Both the position numbers and the translations under genes were made by a program. DNA of 64,000 nt from Siphonodentalium dalli (lineage: Eukaryota > Mollusca > Scaphopoda > Gadilida > Siphonodentaliidae), in the NCBI GenBank assembly GCA_032622095.1, contig CP136064.1, positions 109,108,004-109,172,003 on the forward strand, in the 5' to 3' direction. Shown piece by piece: positions 14,409 to 26,056 of this stretch. Within the stretch, counting starts at the first letter, position 1. The number at the start of each line of letters is the position of its first letter. The notes below the pieces were generated by a model. That model did no database searches. It was not told where the DNA came from and worked only from the letters and a program-made list of their open reading frames with translations.

Positions 14409-14477
14409 GCCAATGCATTCTCTTATATATGCGAGGCGACCTATGGTCGACTCGCATATATAAGAGAATGCATTGGC
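14409..14477. repeat. 69-bp palindrome module, type I centre (inverted)
   Basis: Same module as 14281-14349 in the opposite orientation, with centre GCGACCTATGGTCGA. Confidence 0.97.
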
Positions 14478-14730
14478 ACAGGGCATAACTATAACCATCA
14501 CAATGTGGTCAATGAGCCGGTTTCCAATGATATCCATATTTGTATGGTTTTATTGAGACAGACCGAAGATATTTTAGGCTGTTGAAGCTTTATTTGGCCG
14601 GTTTGTTGGGTAAAGGGTTAAACGCATAATCCACTGACCCCCCCCCCCCATATATATTCATTGGTGGGAAATGTTCAAATATTAAGTTCAAACAAAACGA
14701 CGATAGGTCTTAGATTTCCTAAGGGAACTA

Positions 14731-14942
14731 CAGTAATGCCCTAAATAATTGACTCCTTAACCACAGTAGAATTATGGGTAACTTTTCAGGATTTAGTCGG
14801 AAATATGGCTTGTTGCCATTCATTGGAAAACTCTCATTTAGAGCTTTCCGATGAATGGCTAAAGCCATATTTCCAACTAAATTCTGAAAAGTTACCCATA
14901 ATTCTGCTGTGGTTAAGGAGTCGATTATTTAGGGCATTACTG
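14731..14942. mobile_element. Foldback MITE D, copy 1 (TA target)
   Basis: Almost the whole 212-base element is a hairpin. It begins CAGTAATGCCCTAAATAAT and ends with the reverse complement, flanked by TA (14729-14730 and 14943-14944). A CAGT start plus TA duplication fits a Tc1/mariner/pogo-type non-autonomous element (family knowledge). It is inserted in a relic of the TTAA MITE type seen at 26057, whose right end TTTAGTATAGAAAGGGTTAA follows. Confidence 0.9.
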
Positions 14943-14977
14943 TACTCATCAATGATTATTTAGTATAGAAAGGGTTA

Positions 14978-15398
14978 ACCATAAATTTAAATTGTTGAAT
15001 AACAAAACAACTTCAAACACAAACAGTGAACTAAGTGACATTATATAAGCTAGCTGGCAATATGCGGTGATGACACACCATACACCTGTCATATGGGTAG
15101 GTTAATCAGCATCCCAACCACTGACAGGTAGTTTAATTAATGAAATCTGATATTACATCAAGTGCATAACTGCATGACGCATTCCTCTATAAAACAACAG
15201 ATGGATACTAAATTTAATAAACATGTGGCAAAGCAACTTGATATGTTATGTTTGTCTTACATATTGTTTATTTTTATTAAATTCAATGAACAACAAAATT
15301 GTTTTAACCTGTCGCATATTTTACATAACAACCTCAAGAGGCAGGCTGGTGTTTGATTTTAAGGGTCAGCACCTCATCTGAAAAAACAATTCTGTCCA
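14978..15398. other. Unannotated spacer
   Basis: AT-rich sequence without recognised genes or repeats. A 64-codon ORF here shows no recognisable domain. Confidence 0.4.
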
Positions 15399-15765
15399 TT
15401 AACTCATTCAGTACCATGTCTCCTGGGGGAAAAACACCACAGCTCTCCTGGGGGAAAAACACTATTTTCACTAACACTATATTCAGATTGATTATTCAAA
15501 TTAGAAAGAATCGAATTGACAGCAGGGATTGCTAGTATAGGCCCTACCATGAACCGCTTTGAAACTCCATGTCCGGTACTGTAGAGGGCCATCATAGGTA
15601 AAAAAAATCAACGATAACATCAAATTGACACCGATTGCGTTAAATTAAATTTTTTATGTGTTATGTGGCCAACTAAATCATTTGTTCAGTGTTGTTTTGT
15701 ACATTAATTTTGCTTTTGGAACAACATATCATTTTGTTATGGCAAGGATGCGGGTGTGTTTGTGT

Positions 15766-15797
<32 letters not shown>

Positions 15798-16514
15798 CTA
15801 ATCGGTGAGACCAAACAAATTTTCTAATGGGATGTTACAATAAACGATCTCCAAGAAAAGAAGATAACAAAACTGAAAACTATTTGATGGAAATGAACTG
15901 TTTGCATTTTATAGGCCTACAACAGTCGCACTATCCGCAGTGTGGCGTACTTCTAGTTCGTGCTGTAGCTATGATGTCAGTGACACGTTTTTGGGCCATC
16001 AAATTAACCCGGTGACAATTCTGTCTGATTTAGCGCATCGAAAAATCCCACAATACCAAATTTCAGTTCAATATCGATATCGCTAACACGGACAATTTTT
16101 TTCTATAGTAAATTCTTATTATAATTTGGCAAACTTCTTAAGGTACATAGTTTGATTGACATAATGTGCACATTGTCGACATTAGCGTTCCTAGGTCGTT
16201 TGGTGCCAAACCAAGTCTATGACGGATAAGTGCATGCCCAACTTGGTAGGAATCGATCTTTACACAATAAAAATCGGTTTCCAATTAACATATATGTACC
16301 TTGTATACGTTGACCTCTTAGAGAGTTTGAACTCTGCAAGACTTAGTCACGCCCACAGCGCACATCAATTCTCACCACTTATATTCAGACGGCTGTATCT
16401 CCTAAACGCTTCGACATGCGGAGCTGCCTGTTGCGTCATTTTAACTCATCGCCGGCACACAGATGGCGTCTTTCGGGTGACGAGATATCTCATAGCCGGC
16501 ACTGAATGAGTTAA
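15399..16514. mobile_element. 1.1-kb TTAA-flanked non-autonomous element
   Basis: TTAA at 15399-15402 and 16511-16514. Termini are CTCATTCAGTACC (left) and GGCACTGAATGAG (right), inverted over about 13 bases. It contains a 31-base poly-G run near 15767-15797 and a CGATATCG palindrome near 16073. Open frames inside are short and show no piggyBac DDD catalytic pattern that I can recognise. Piggybac-like by target only. Confidence 0.75.
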
Positions 16515-16515
16515 T

Positions 16516-18441
16516 GAAAGAGTCAATGACACTGTAGCTCAACTTGGAAAAGGAATAATTTCATGTGTTACAGTCAATGGAGTGATTAGGAATGTGGAAA
16601 GTTGAAAGGTCTAGTTATGCAAAGAGTGAAATCCAAGATGGCCACTGGCAGCCATGTTTTTTTGCTGAATGACCCCAAAATGACTCGCTCCCATCTACTT
16701 GTCAATGTTAACATTCATGACAAATTTCATGATGATCCGACAAAAGATACGACCTGTAGCCTGAGTCATAAGGATTTAGTCATGCAAAGAGAAAATCCAA
16801 GATGGCTACCGGTGGCCATGTTTTATGGCCGAATGACCCCAAAATGACTCATTCCCATCTACATGTCAATACTAACTTCCACGACAAATTTCATGATATC
16901 AGACGAACACTCCAGCCTGTAGTCTGTGCTAATGGATTGAATTTTGAAATTCATGATGGCAGCTGGTAGCCATCTTTTTTTTCCGAATGACCCCAAAATG
17001 ACTCGTTCCCATCTACATGTCAATGTCAACAGCCATGACAAATTTCATGACAAAGAACCGACCAAAGGTACGACCTGTAGCCTGTGCCAAAGGATTTAGT
17101 CATGCAAAGAGTAAAATCCAAATTGGCTGCTCGCAGCCATGTTTTTTGGCCGAATGGCCCCAAAATGACTCGTTCCAATCTACATGTCAATATTAATATC
17201 CATGACAAATTTCATGATGATAAGACAAACAGTATGGCCTGTAGCTCATGCTAATGGATTGAATATTGAAATCCAAGGCGGCCATGTTTTTTTGCCGAAT
17301 GACCCCAAAATGACCCCAAAATGACTCGTTCCCATCTACATCTCATTGTCAACATTATGACAAATTTCATGATGATCCGACTAAAGGTATGACCTGTAGC
17401 CCGTGCCAAAGGATTTTGTCAGGCAAAGAGTAAAATCCAAGATGGCTGCTGGAGGCCATGTTTTTTGGCCGAATGACCCCAAGATGACTCATTCCCATCT
17501 ACTTGACAATGTCAACAGCCGTGACAAATTTCATAATGATCCGACCAAAGGTGCCAAAGAATTTAGTCATGCAAAGAGTAAAATCCAAGATGGCTGCTGG
17601 GAGCCATGTTTTTTTGCGGAATGAGCCCAAAATGACTCATCCGCATCTACATGTCAGTGTTAAGATCCATGACAAATTTCATGATGATTCGACCAAAGGT
17701 ATGACCTGTAGCCCGTGCCAAAGGATTTAGTCGTGCAAAGGGTAAAATCCAAGATGGCTGCTGGCAGCCATATTTTTTGGCTGAATGACCCCAAAATGAC
17801 TCGTTCCCATCTACAGGTCAATGTCAACAGCCGTGACAAATTTCATAATGATCCGACCAAAGGTTATACCTGTAGCCCGTGCCAAAGGGTTTAGTCATGC
17901 AAAGAGTAAAATCCAAGATGGCTGCTGGCGGCCATGTTTTTTGGCCGAATGACCCCAAAATGACTCGTTCCATCTACATGTCAATGTCAACAGCCATGAC
18001 AAATTTCATAAAATGATCCGACCAAATGTACGCCCTGTAGCCCGTGCCAAAGGGTTTAGTCATGCAAAGAGTAAAATCCAAGATGGCTGCTGGCGGCCAT
18101 GTTTTTTGGCCGAACGAACCCAAAATTACTCGTTCCCATCTACATGTCAATGATAACACCCATGACAAATTTCATGATGATCAGACGAACAGTACGACCT
18201 GTAGACCATGCTAATGGATTGAATTTTGAAATCCAAGATGGCCACTGGCGGCCATCTTTTTTTCCCGAATGACCCCAAAATGACTCGTTCCCATCTAAAT
18301 GTCAATGACAAATTTCATAATGATCCGACCAAAGGTACGACCTGTAGCCTGTATTGTTGATGCCTGACACACGCACACACGGACGACGGATACCAAGCCA
18401 TGGCAATAGCTCAAACTTTACAAAGTAAAGTTGAGCTAAAA
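16516..18441 (+). mobile_element. Family B tandem-core element, copy 1
   Basis: Starts GAAAGAGTCAATGACACTG then TAGCTCAACTTGG. It ends with a CA/ACGG microsatellite (18370-18390), CCATGGCAATAGCTCAAACT, the hairpin ACTTTACAAAGTAAAGT and TTGAGCTAAAAA. The TAGCTCAACTT and AAGTTGAGCTA termini are inverted repeats. Between them lie about ten units of about 160-170 bases. Landmarks in each unit are TTTAGTCATGCAAAGAGTAA, CAAGATGGCTGCTGGCGGCC, ATGTTTTTTGGCCGAATGAC, CTCGTTCCCATCTACATGTC and ACCTGTAGCCCGTGCC. No ORF of significance. It abuts the TTAA element at 16514 directly. Confidence 0.88.
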
Positions 18442-18850
18442 ATGCATTATCCGAATTAACGCTCCCAAATTACTATTTGTTTGGCTTGGGGGTAAAAAAT
18501 ATTTGATTTGAGTCGAGGAACCCGCCCATCAAAGCTCCGAGTGATCAGATATCGATTTTTTGAAGTTTGTTGTATCTCGAGATGTGCAATAATTTGTGCA
18601 GAAATCGGACGGCCTCGGACAAAATTGCGTACGAAGATGGATAACTCTAAAATCAAGTTGTAATATGGCAAATTTTTGTGATACACAAGTGATAATACGA
18701 CCATATTTCGTTGAACAAAATGTTGATATATAACAGGTTTTGGGAAATTTGATACCAGAGTTGACAGTGGTTAGCTTTATTTTGTTGCAATTAATCAATA
18801 TTGAAAATTTTAAAATTGTATTTTGAAGAAATGTTGTTGTTGTATCTTGG
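18442..18850. other. Unannotated spacer
   Basis: No repeat or gene recognised. Overlapping 82- and 89-codon minus-strand ORFs have no recognisable motif and are not supported as genes. Confidence 0.4.
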
Positions 18851-19019
18851 TGTCAGTGTTAAGATCCATGACAAATTTCATGATGATCCGACCAAAGGTA
18901 TGAACTGTAGCCCGTGCCAAAGGATTTAGTCGTGCAAAGAGTAAAATCCAAGATGGCTGCTGGGAGCCATGTTTTTTTGCGGAATGAGCCCAAAATGACT
19001 CATCCGCATCTACATGTCA
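18851..19019 (+). repeat. Solo circularly permuted family B monomer
   Basis: Exactly one unit (about 169 bases) that begins TGTCAGTGTTAAGATCCATG and ends CATCCGCATCTACATGTCA. It therefore starts and stops at the same internal point, TGTCA. It carries the private variants of the monomers at about 17590-17760: TTGCGGAATGAGCCC, CTCATCCGCATC and TTTAGTCGTGCAAAG. No family B termini are present. Confidence 0.85.
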
Positions 19020-19133
19020 TCTACATCTTCTGATTGGATTGAGTAGCTTTAAAAATTTACAATTAAAAGCACACATTTGGCCCAAATGTAAAACATGCAG
19101 AAAAAACATTGTAGGAGGCAGATGTATAACAAA

Positions 19134-20280
19134 CAAGACAGTCAATGACTGTGGGGTCGCTCACCAGACTGCAAAGACTGATAAGACTGGGACTCTGGAG
19201 ACCACAACAGTCAGAACTTTTCATAATCAATTTAAAAGAAGTAGATCTAAACAGGATATGTGGCTAGAGAGGCTTCATGTATGTAGATCGGTGAATATCC
19301 ACCTTGAAATTACCAACTGTACAGTACTGATCACCCCCCTCCTCCAGCTCAACAAGTCCCCTCCCAAGTCTTAGGTTGGAATTTCACAACCGACATCTCA
19401 AACTTTCTCAATTGTTGGAAATTTCCAATCTCACAAGCGCCTTTTTATAAAACCATTTAGACATGTTTGAAGCCCAATTATCCATGGACCCAAAACACCA
19501 TACATGTATGTCAGATTAATCAGTCAGGTAGTTCCAAGGTAGATGTTTTAATGAATTTGGTATTTCAATGATTTTATTAGACACAAAAGTGTTAACTCCC
19601 CATAGCCCCGTCATTTCTTAACAGGTTGACATCATGTTAACAAATCTGAATCTCAGTCACTAAAGCTAAATAGTCCAACCTCTCTTGAGAAGACATTTTA
19701 AGAATTACTATAGAGACATACAGTTATGTCCTTGGTGACCCCATCTGAATAAATTTGAATCCCAGACACCAAAGAACCCTTCATACTAAATATCAGTAAA
19801 ATAGACCTAATGGTCCTTGTGAAGGAAGCATATTAAGAGGGAAACTGTCCTTCGCTTGGTCCCTATTTGACCAGGTGACCCCATTTAAAAAAAATCTGAA
19901 TTGCAGTCAAACAAGAACATTCCATGCTAAATAAGCCAACTAGTTCTTGGCTCTTGCAAACATATTTTAAGAATTACTATGTGGTGGAATTGAGTTATGT
20001 CTCTGGCTCTGCCCTTATTCGACTTTGTGATCCCATTTTCACAAATCTGTCACCCAAGGTAATTTCATACCAAATATAAGCAAAATAGGCCAATTTATTC
20101 TTGCATAGAAGACATATCATGAATTACTATGGAGAGCAAGAGTAATGTAGCTGGCCTTGCACCTACTTGACCTGGTGACCTTGATTGAACAAATCTGAAT
20201 CACACATCACCAAAGGAGCCTCAATATGAAATATGAGCTAAATAGAGCTGGTGGTTCTTTCAAAGAACACTTTTCACGTT
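19134..20280 (+). mobile_element. Family A element, copy without 3' end
   Basis: Starts ACAAGACAGTCAATGACTG and closely follows 6483-7100 for the first 600 bases. It continues with core units (CAGGTGACCCCATTT, ACTATGGAGAGCAAGAG). No GAGCTAAAAA terminus was found, so the right end is lost. Confidence 0.7.
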
Positions 20281-20982
20281 TGCCAAATATGTTCTAGTGA
20301 AGTGGTGGATGTGTTAAATGTCCTGTTGAAAGATTTGAACAATACATATGATAGATTGTTGTTGTAATTGGGAATTAATGACCTCTAGCAGATCTCCAGG
20401 GAATGTTTATAAAAATGTAAGATTTCACTTGACATGTGTAGGCATACCCCACATACAGTTAGAGCCAAAGTAAATGCTTCTTATTAATGATTCTCTGTCA
20501 AGAATTTTAGTAAATTTTATTTTTGGGACCAGGGTGGCAGAAGCAGTGAACTTGAGTAAAGGGCCAGGCGAGCACAATATATATATATATATATATATAT
20601 ACATAATTGACCATGGAGTTAAAGACATATTATGTACTTGTTTGGGTGCGTGAAACTGATAAGTTAGTATTCAGGCACTATGCCAAGTGGCAGAATGCAA
20701 CATTCTACTAACACCGCCGAAAATCTGAAGCAAATCGACCGTACCACTCAATAGAAAACATCGTCTGAACAACGCTCAATTGTAAATATTTACTACTCGA
20801 TTCGGGACGCATCTATCAGCAATAACCTAACGAAAACGATTTCACCATCGAGAGTCACTGCATATAATTAAAACATAGAAATTATGGTGTGTGTTGTCAA
20901 TTTAGATATAACATTTGTAAAAATAACTACTTTGAACAAGATTATTCTCCATTTCTATTTGAACACCCTACCGGAGTGTTTC
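20281..20982. other. Spacer with a TA microsatellite
   Basis: A (TA)n run at about 20577-20603. No gene recognised. Confidence 0.5.
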
Positions 20983-21805
20983 ACATGACATATTGGAAGG
21001 CAAGGGGGGGGGGGGCTGCCCTGCTATGGTGCCACTGCGAAGGTCAACGGAGGGGCAATCACCCAATTAGATCAAATTTTTATCCAGAAATAGATTGAAC
21101 ATGTTCTGATTATATTATTTTCCAACCAGTATACAGTGCGATTGTTTTACACCAAAAGAACAATATCCTACTTTCCATCAAATATTTCATTTCCAGGGGT
21201 AGGGACAGGGGGATGGGGGATGGGAGAGTAGTGGCATGTGGACATGAAATTTTAGTCTGGTCCAAGGGGGTCTGCAGTCGGAAATTCTGGAACCCCCCCC
21301 CCCACACACACACAACATAAACCCTGACTCACATCTGTTACTGCACATTAGAAATTATTATATGCATTATGTCTATACTATAAAGATCAAGAATGTCAAA
21401 TGCACTGCAAGACACATTGGGGATACAATTAGATTATATTATCGTCACGGCGGTTATTTAATTCTTCCTTTTTGTGATACATAATTATTGAAAAACGAGT
21501 GCTGGCTATATAACAATATGTAGGCTAGTTATATGGATAATGATATGTCATACAATTGTGTTCATTCATAGTGTGAGTGACAGGATAAAATAGGTTGGCC
21601 ACAATAACTGAATGAATAGATTCTCATCCCAAAGTGTTTCATTTATATATATTTACATACACCTGATACTGCTTTTGCTATTCCCATATCATTTTAGGGG
21701 TGTTAAATCAGACAGTGCTCTAGATGAGATAGCTATTAAATGTATCCACTACTAGTTTGAAGATTTAGCTTTATTTATTGAAATTTAGTCATTGAAAATT
21801 CCAGA
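20983..21805. repeat. Local segmental duplication, copy 1
   Basis: Begins ACATGACATATTGGAAGGC plus a G run and matches 22178-23772 with the Helitron insertions removed. It keeps the uninterrupted (empty) site CATTTATATATATTTACATA near 21630-21655. No gene recognised in either copy. Confidence 0.85.
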
Positions 21806-22017
21806 ACAAAAATCTTTAAAATACATTTATATAGCAAAATTTTAAAATTTATCTAGCGCACCTGCCAGTTAAATATTATGATTGTTCAATGATATACCTG
21901 CTTTGGTTTCTGGACAACTGCTTCATACATAACTTTTGCTCCAGAGATTTGCATGGAAATCCCCATTCAAAATATTGTTTATTTGACATCCCCCTTAATA
22001 TCTTACTGGTATTTCTG

Positions 22018-22135
22018 TTAACCCTTTCATGATGGGAGGCGCATTGGTGCAACATTAAAGATCCTGTGCCAGTGCCTTCTCTTATATATGCGAGACTCCC
22101 ATAGGGTTTTTGCCCAATTTTAGGAAGCTCCAGTC
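22018..22135. mobile_element. Truncated CCCTTTCATGA TTAA MITE
   Basis: TTAACCCTTTCATGATGGGAG start, the AGATCCTGTGCCAGTGCC block and the left arm of the palindrome, then a jump to the AGGAAGCTCCAGTC right end. The middle, including the palindrome centre, is deleted. Confidence 0.7.
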
Positions 22136-22982
22136 AAGATCCTTCCTTATAACCCCAATGTACACACATGAATATGTACATGACATATTGGAAGGCGGGG
22201 GGGGGGGGGGGGGGGACTGCCCTGCTATGGTGCCACTGCGAAGGTCAACGGAGGGGCAATCACCCAATTAGATCAAATTTTTATCCAGAAATAGATTGAA
22301 CATGTTCTGATTATATTATTTTCCAACCAGTATACAGTGCGATTGTTTTACACCAAAAGAATAATATCCTACTTTCCATCAAATATTTCATTTCCAGGGG
22401 TAGGGACAGGGGGATGCCCATCATGAGGGATGGGAGAGTAGTGGCATGTGGACATGAAATTTTAGTCTGGATTAAGGGGTCTGCAGTCGGAAATTCTGGA
22501 ACCCCCCCCCCACACACACACACACAACATAGACCCTGACTCACATCTGTTACTGCACATTAGAAATTATTAGTCATAGGTCAATAAATTTGTGAAAAAG
22601 ACTTGTGGTGTTTATGTAAGATTTGTTAATTTGATATATAACATGAACACTAGGTTTTCGTGTAAACAACCCATGCCAAGGTATGTGTGTAGGCATCAAT
22701 ATGTCTATACTATAAAGATCAAGAAGGTCAAATGCACTGCAAGACACATTTGGGAGGACAATTAGATTATATTATCGTCACAGCGGTTATTTAATTCTTC
22801 CTTTTAGTGATACATAATTATTGAAAAAGAGTGCTGGCTATATAACAATATGTTGGCTAGTTATATAGATAATGACATGTCATACAATTGTGTTCATTCG
22901 TAGTGTGTGTGATAGAATAAAATATGTTGGACACAATAACTGAATTAATAGATTATCATCCAAAGTGTTTCATCTCATATAT

Positions 22983-23340
22983 ATTTTGAAGACCTCTGTC
23001 TGTCTGTCTGTCCTTAATACAAATCTACGATTCTCGACAGATCGGGACGAAACTTGGTACGTGTGTGTAGTTTGACAAGGCGGTGGTCGTTGTCGTATTG
23101 GCGAGCCCGTGCGACGCCCGTGCAGCGCATGCGCAGACGAGATCTCGGAAACGGGTGGAGCTATCGACTTGAAATTTGGTATGTGAATGTATCTTGCCCC
23201 GAGTACGAATTTTATCGGGTCACCGAGCCCGTGCGACGCCAGCTTCGCGCATGCGCAGACGAGATCTCGGAAACGGGTGGAGCTATCGACTTGAAATTTG
23301 GTTTTTGAATAGCCCGGACAACGTCGGGCTCATCAGCTAG
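22983..23340 (+). mobile_element. Non-autonomous Helitron-like element 1
   Basis: Start region TTTTGAAGACCTCTGTCTGTC. It ends with the short hairpin GCCCGGACAACGTCGGGC, then CATCAGCTAG followed by T. A hairpin a few bases before CTAG and insertion in an AT-rich site are Helitron hallmarks (established knowledge). Inside, a roughly 50-base block starting CATGCGCAGACGAGATCTCG is repeated twice. No Rep/helicase ORF. Confidence 0.8.
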
Positions 23341-23624
23341 TCTACTATATATTTTGGAACTTCTGTCTGTCTGTCTATCTATGTGTGTTATAGACTCGAT
23401 AACTGCTCGTCCGATCCGACTCAAATTTGCTATGTTGGCCTACTTTGATCCCAGGAACAATATGGGCGGGTCCAATTTCACGTGTGACCGTGTCCTTGAC
23501 CTTGCTCATATACGCTCATATAGGCATGTTACTGGACCGATAGAACAATAGTTATTTTATTTCTCCTAATACTTTTCAACGTTGTTCCCTAAATAGCATG
23601 GACGAAGTCGGGCACATCAGCTAG
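23341..23624 (+). mobile_element. Non-autonomous Helitron-like element 2
   Basis: Starts with a related TATATTTTGGAACTTCTGTCTGTC block and ends GACGAAGTCGGGCACATCAG then CTAG-T. It lies immediately after element 1. No coding capacity. Confidence 0.78.
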
Positions 23625-23818
23625 TTTATATATATTTACATACACCTAATACTGCTATTCCCATAATATTTTTAGGGATGTTAAATCGGATAGTGCTCTA
23701 GCTATTCAATGAATCCACCACCAGTTTGAAGATCTAGCTATAATCATTAAATTCTTAGTCTTTAAAAATTCCCCATGGCTACGAATGCTGAAACAAGCAA
23801 TCTCTGTGCCACCGGAAG

Positions 23819-24085
23819 TTAACCCTTACAAGTCAGAAGCTGCGCTGGGGCAGCATCAAATATTGTGTACCAGTACATTCTCTTATATATGCGAGTCTTC
23901 TATAGGGAGCCTCGCATATATAAGAGAAATTAAGCACTGGCTTACATGGTAAAGGTAAATATTGTTAGGCCAACGTATTCTATTATATATGCGAGGCTCC
24001 CTATGGGAGACCCACATATATAAGAGAATGCAATGGCACAGCTAGGGTTTTCGCAAAATTTCAGGGAGCTCCATTCGTGGAAGGA
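23819..24085. mobile_element. TTAA MITE of the palindrome-pair type
   Basis: TTAACCCTTACAAGTCAGAAGC left end, then two palindrome modules (about 23872-23941 and 23968-24037) in opposite orientation with type II centres (TCTTCTATAGGGAGC and GCTCCCTATGGGAGA). The right end, near TTTCAGGGAGCTCCATTC, is degenerate. Confidence 0.75.
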
Positions 24086-24536
24086 AACAAATGGGTTCGG
24101 GAGTGTATGAGAATCTAGGATATTTTTATATCGGCCTGATTCAACTCAATGCGCTCAACAGGCCTTGATAATAAATTACTATATATGCCCATCATAATTA
24201 GTATCAAAGTAAATTGTAGACCAATTTACAAAAGTTTTGTGAAACAGTGCACATGGGATGAACTTTGCCCTTTATTTGAAAGCTGTTTTCGATAGGTTGA
24301 ATGACCAGGATATTATAGGAAGTATTAAGTGTTCATTGTATGATAGACGGGTCATTAAATTAAGTGTTTCCAATGCAGGAAGTTAAGTCATACGAGCTGG
24401 CGGTTTTGTAGGAAATGCCCACTTGTAAATTGTCTGTCAGATAATCCAATATGACGACTTAGATAGGTCAACTATAGGACATGGAGAGCTGTGTACGTCA
24501 TAATATTAACCCTATATGTACACAATAGACAAGTGG
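24086..24536. other. Unannotated spacer
   Basis: No gene or repeat recognised. Confidence 0.4.
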
Positions 24537-24544
24537 ATGGGGGG

Positions 24545-25240
24545 CAAGCCTTAAAATAATTTTTATTTGACTGTCTGACATTTTGTCAGGCACCAAACAG
24601 ACATGGTCTGACATTTAAAAATGAGGTCTGACATGTCTTTTTTATCAACCAAAATAATACAAATTGAATCTAATAATGATGTTTTATCCCCCAATTATCT
24701 TCCTCTTCTCAATTGTCACTTTTTTTTACTATAAATGATGCAAATCTGCCCACCCTGGCCACAACATCAAACAAGCTTGCCAATTTCACGCTCAATTCAA
24801 AGGTTATAGAAATCTTCAATTGCTCTGATCCCAGCACTGTCACTAGTACCATGTAAGGGTAGGCCTATTATTACAAACATATGACAGAATGGAATGCAGG
24901 ACAGTAGTATGTTATAATTCGACCCGGAGGAAAAACTTGTTCCATAAATTTTCCAATTCCAATATTTTGTAGACATCCTATTTCTAATAATCATAAATCC
25001 AGATTTTGGCAAAACAAATAATTAAAAACTACTCTCCAATAGAATAAATTTCATTTAACAGCACCATATATCAATTTATTTGCAAAATATCACATTACCA
25101 GTGATATTTTTCTTAAAAATAAGTCAATATTTCAACCTGACATTATGTCAGACAGTTTCAAAGCAGAGTCTGACAACCTATAAACATTTGAATTTGGCGT
25201 CTGACAATTGTCCGTGTCAGACCACTTATTTTGAGCCTTG
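24545..25240. mobile_element. 696-bp hAT-like non-autonomous element
   Basis: Termini CAAGCCTTAAAATAA and TTATTTTGAGCCTTG are inverted, with two mismatches. Both sides are flanked by ATGGGGGG (24537-24544 and 25241-25248), an 8-base duplication of hAT size. Subterminal TCTGACAT/ATGTCAGA motifs recur on both sides (TGTCTGACATTTTGTCAGGC; CCTGACATTATGTCAGACAG). A 71-codon minus ORF inside is not recognisable. Confidence 0.72.
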
Positions 25241-25248
25241 ATGGGGGG

Positions 25249-25632
25249 GGGGGGGGGGGGGGTATACAGTATTTGATCACATATAGATTGCAGAAACAAT
25301 GTTGATACCAGAAGCTTTAGATATCTGGTTCATGGTAACAGAAAATAATCATGGTATGACTTAAACATACAAGTAGGTGCCCACCACCCCAGTAAATTGA
25401 ATCTATTTTCAATAAATTGTTCCAACTGTTTTGACCAGTTTCTGTCATTAAAACTGGCCCCAGTAGACTAAACATTAGACAATTGAATTTTCTAGGAATT
25501 TGAGAAATTATTGGATGATGGATAGATCATTCATCTGGAAATTTTGTTCACGTAATCGATAGATTCTCTATATTAGTCAGTAGTATTTTATGATACTCAG
25601 GTGTAGAAGTACAATGATGTTCAGAAACCAGC
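25249..25632. other. Unannotated spacer
   Basis: Begins in a poly-G tract continuing from the target duplication; nothing else recognised. Confidence 0.4.
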
Positions 25633-25970
25633 TTAACCTCTTCACTGCTAAATGACAGTATGACGTCGTGTGCTGGGCTCTTGACGTTATATTGCCATTT
25701 GCCAGTGGAAAAATATAACGGGAATATTACAAAAACATAAAACCGACTCAGTTGAAAGGTTATTATCGTTCACAATCGTGTAACATCATAAACTGTTTGA
25801 AACTTTGAGAGACAGTTATTTAGATGCACCAATATCTGAGTTCCAGTTATGAATAATATCTTACTGCTAGTGTGCTGAAGTAGGTCCGTAGTTATTACGA
25901 ACCATACAGCACATGATGTGCACTTTAACGTCCGTAATAGTTACGTACGTCATAGCAGCGAAGAGGTTAA
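25633..25970. mobile_element. TTAA MITE (CCTCTTC ends)
   Basis: TTAACCTCTTCACTGCTA on the left and TAGCAGCGAAGAGGTTAA on the right, with TTAA on both sides (25633-25636, 25967-25970). It is the uninterrupted relative, in opposite orientation, of the element starting at 27562, and carries a single AGTAGGTC (25879-25886) where that copy is hit by a hAT-like element. Confidence 0.9.
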
Positions 25971-26056
25971 TTTAGTTTGAACATATTTTATTATTGAATG
26001 TTTATTTACTTTATTATTTAATTTATTAATTTGTGCGGCATGTCTCCAATGTTTAT

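Larger units (their letters stand above)
14251..14621. mobile_element. TTAA MITE (CCCTTTACCCAACA ends) with two palindromes
   Basis: TTAA at 14251-14254 and 14618-14621. Termini are CCCTTTACCCAACAG and TTGTTGGGTAAAGGG. Two 69-base palindromes in opposite orientation lie inside, at 14281-14349 and 14409-14477. A second copy of this MITE is at 51465-51874. Piggybac-like by target site and termini; no transposase. Confidence 0.92.
22178..23772. repeat. Local segmental duplication, copy 2 (interrupted)
   Basis: Copy of 20983-21805 with three differences: a 10-base insert near 22417, an extra block of about 130 bases near 22573-22706, and two Helitron-like elements between about 22983 and 23624. 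Sequence after 23625 resumes the duplication (TATATATTTACATACACCTA). Confidence 0.85.

Noticed and set aside
19039-19374. 111-codon plus ORF
   Set aside because: Covers the family A 5' terminal block, which is repeated at five places with frame-breaking differences.
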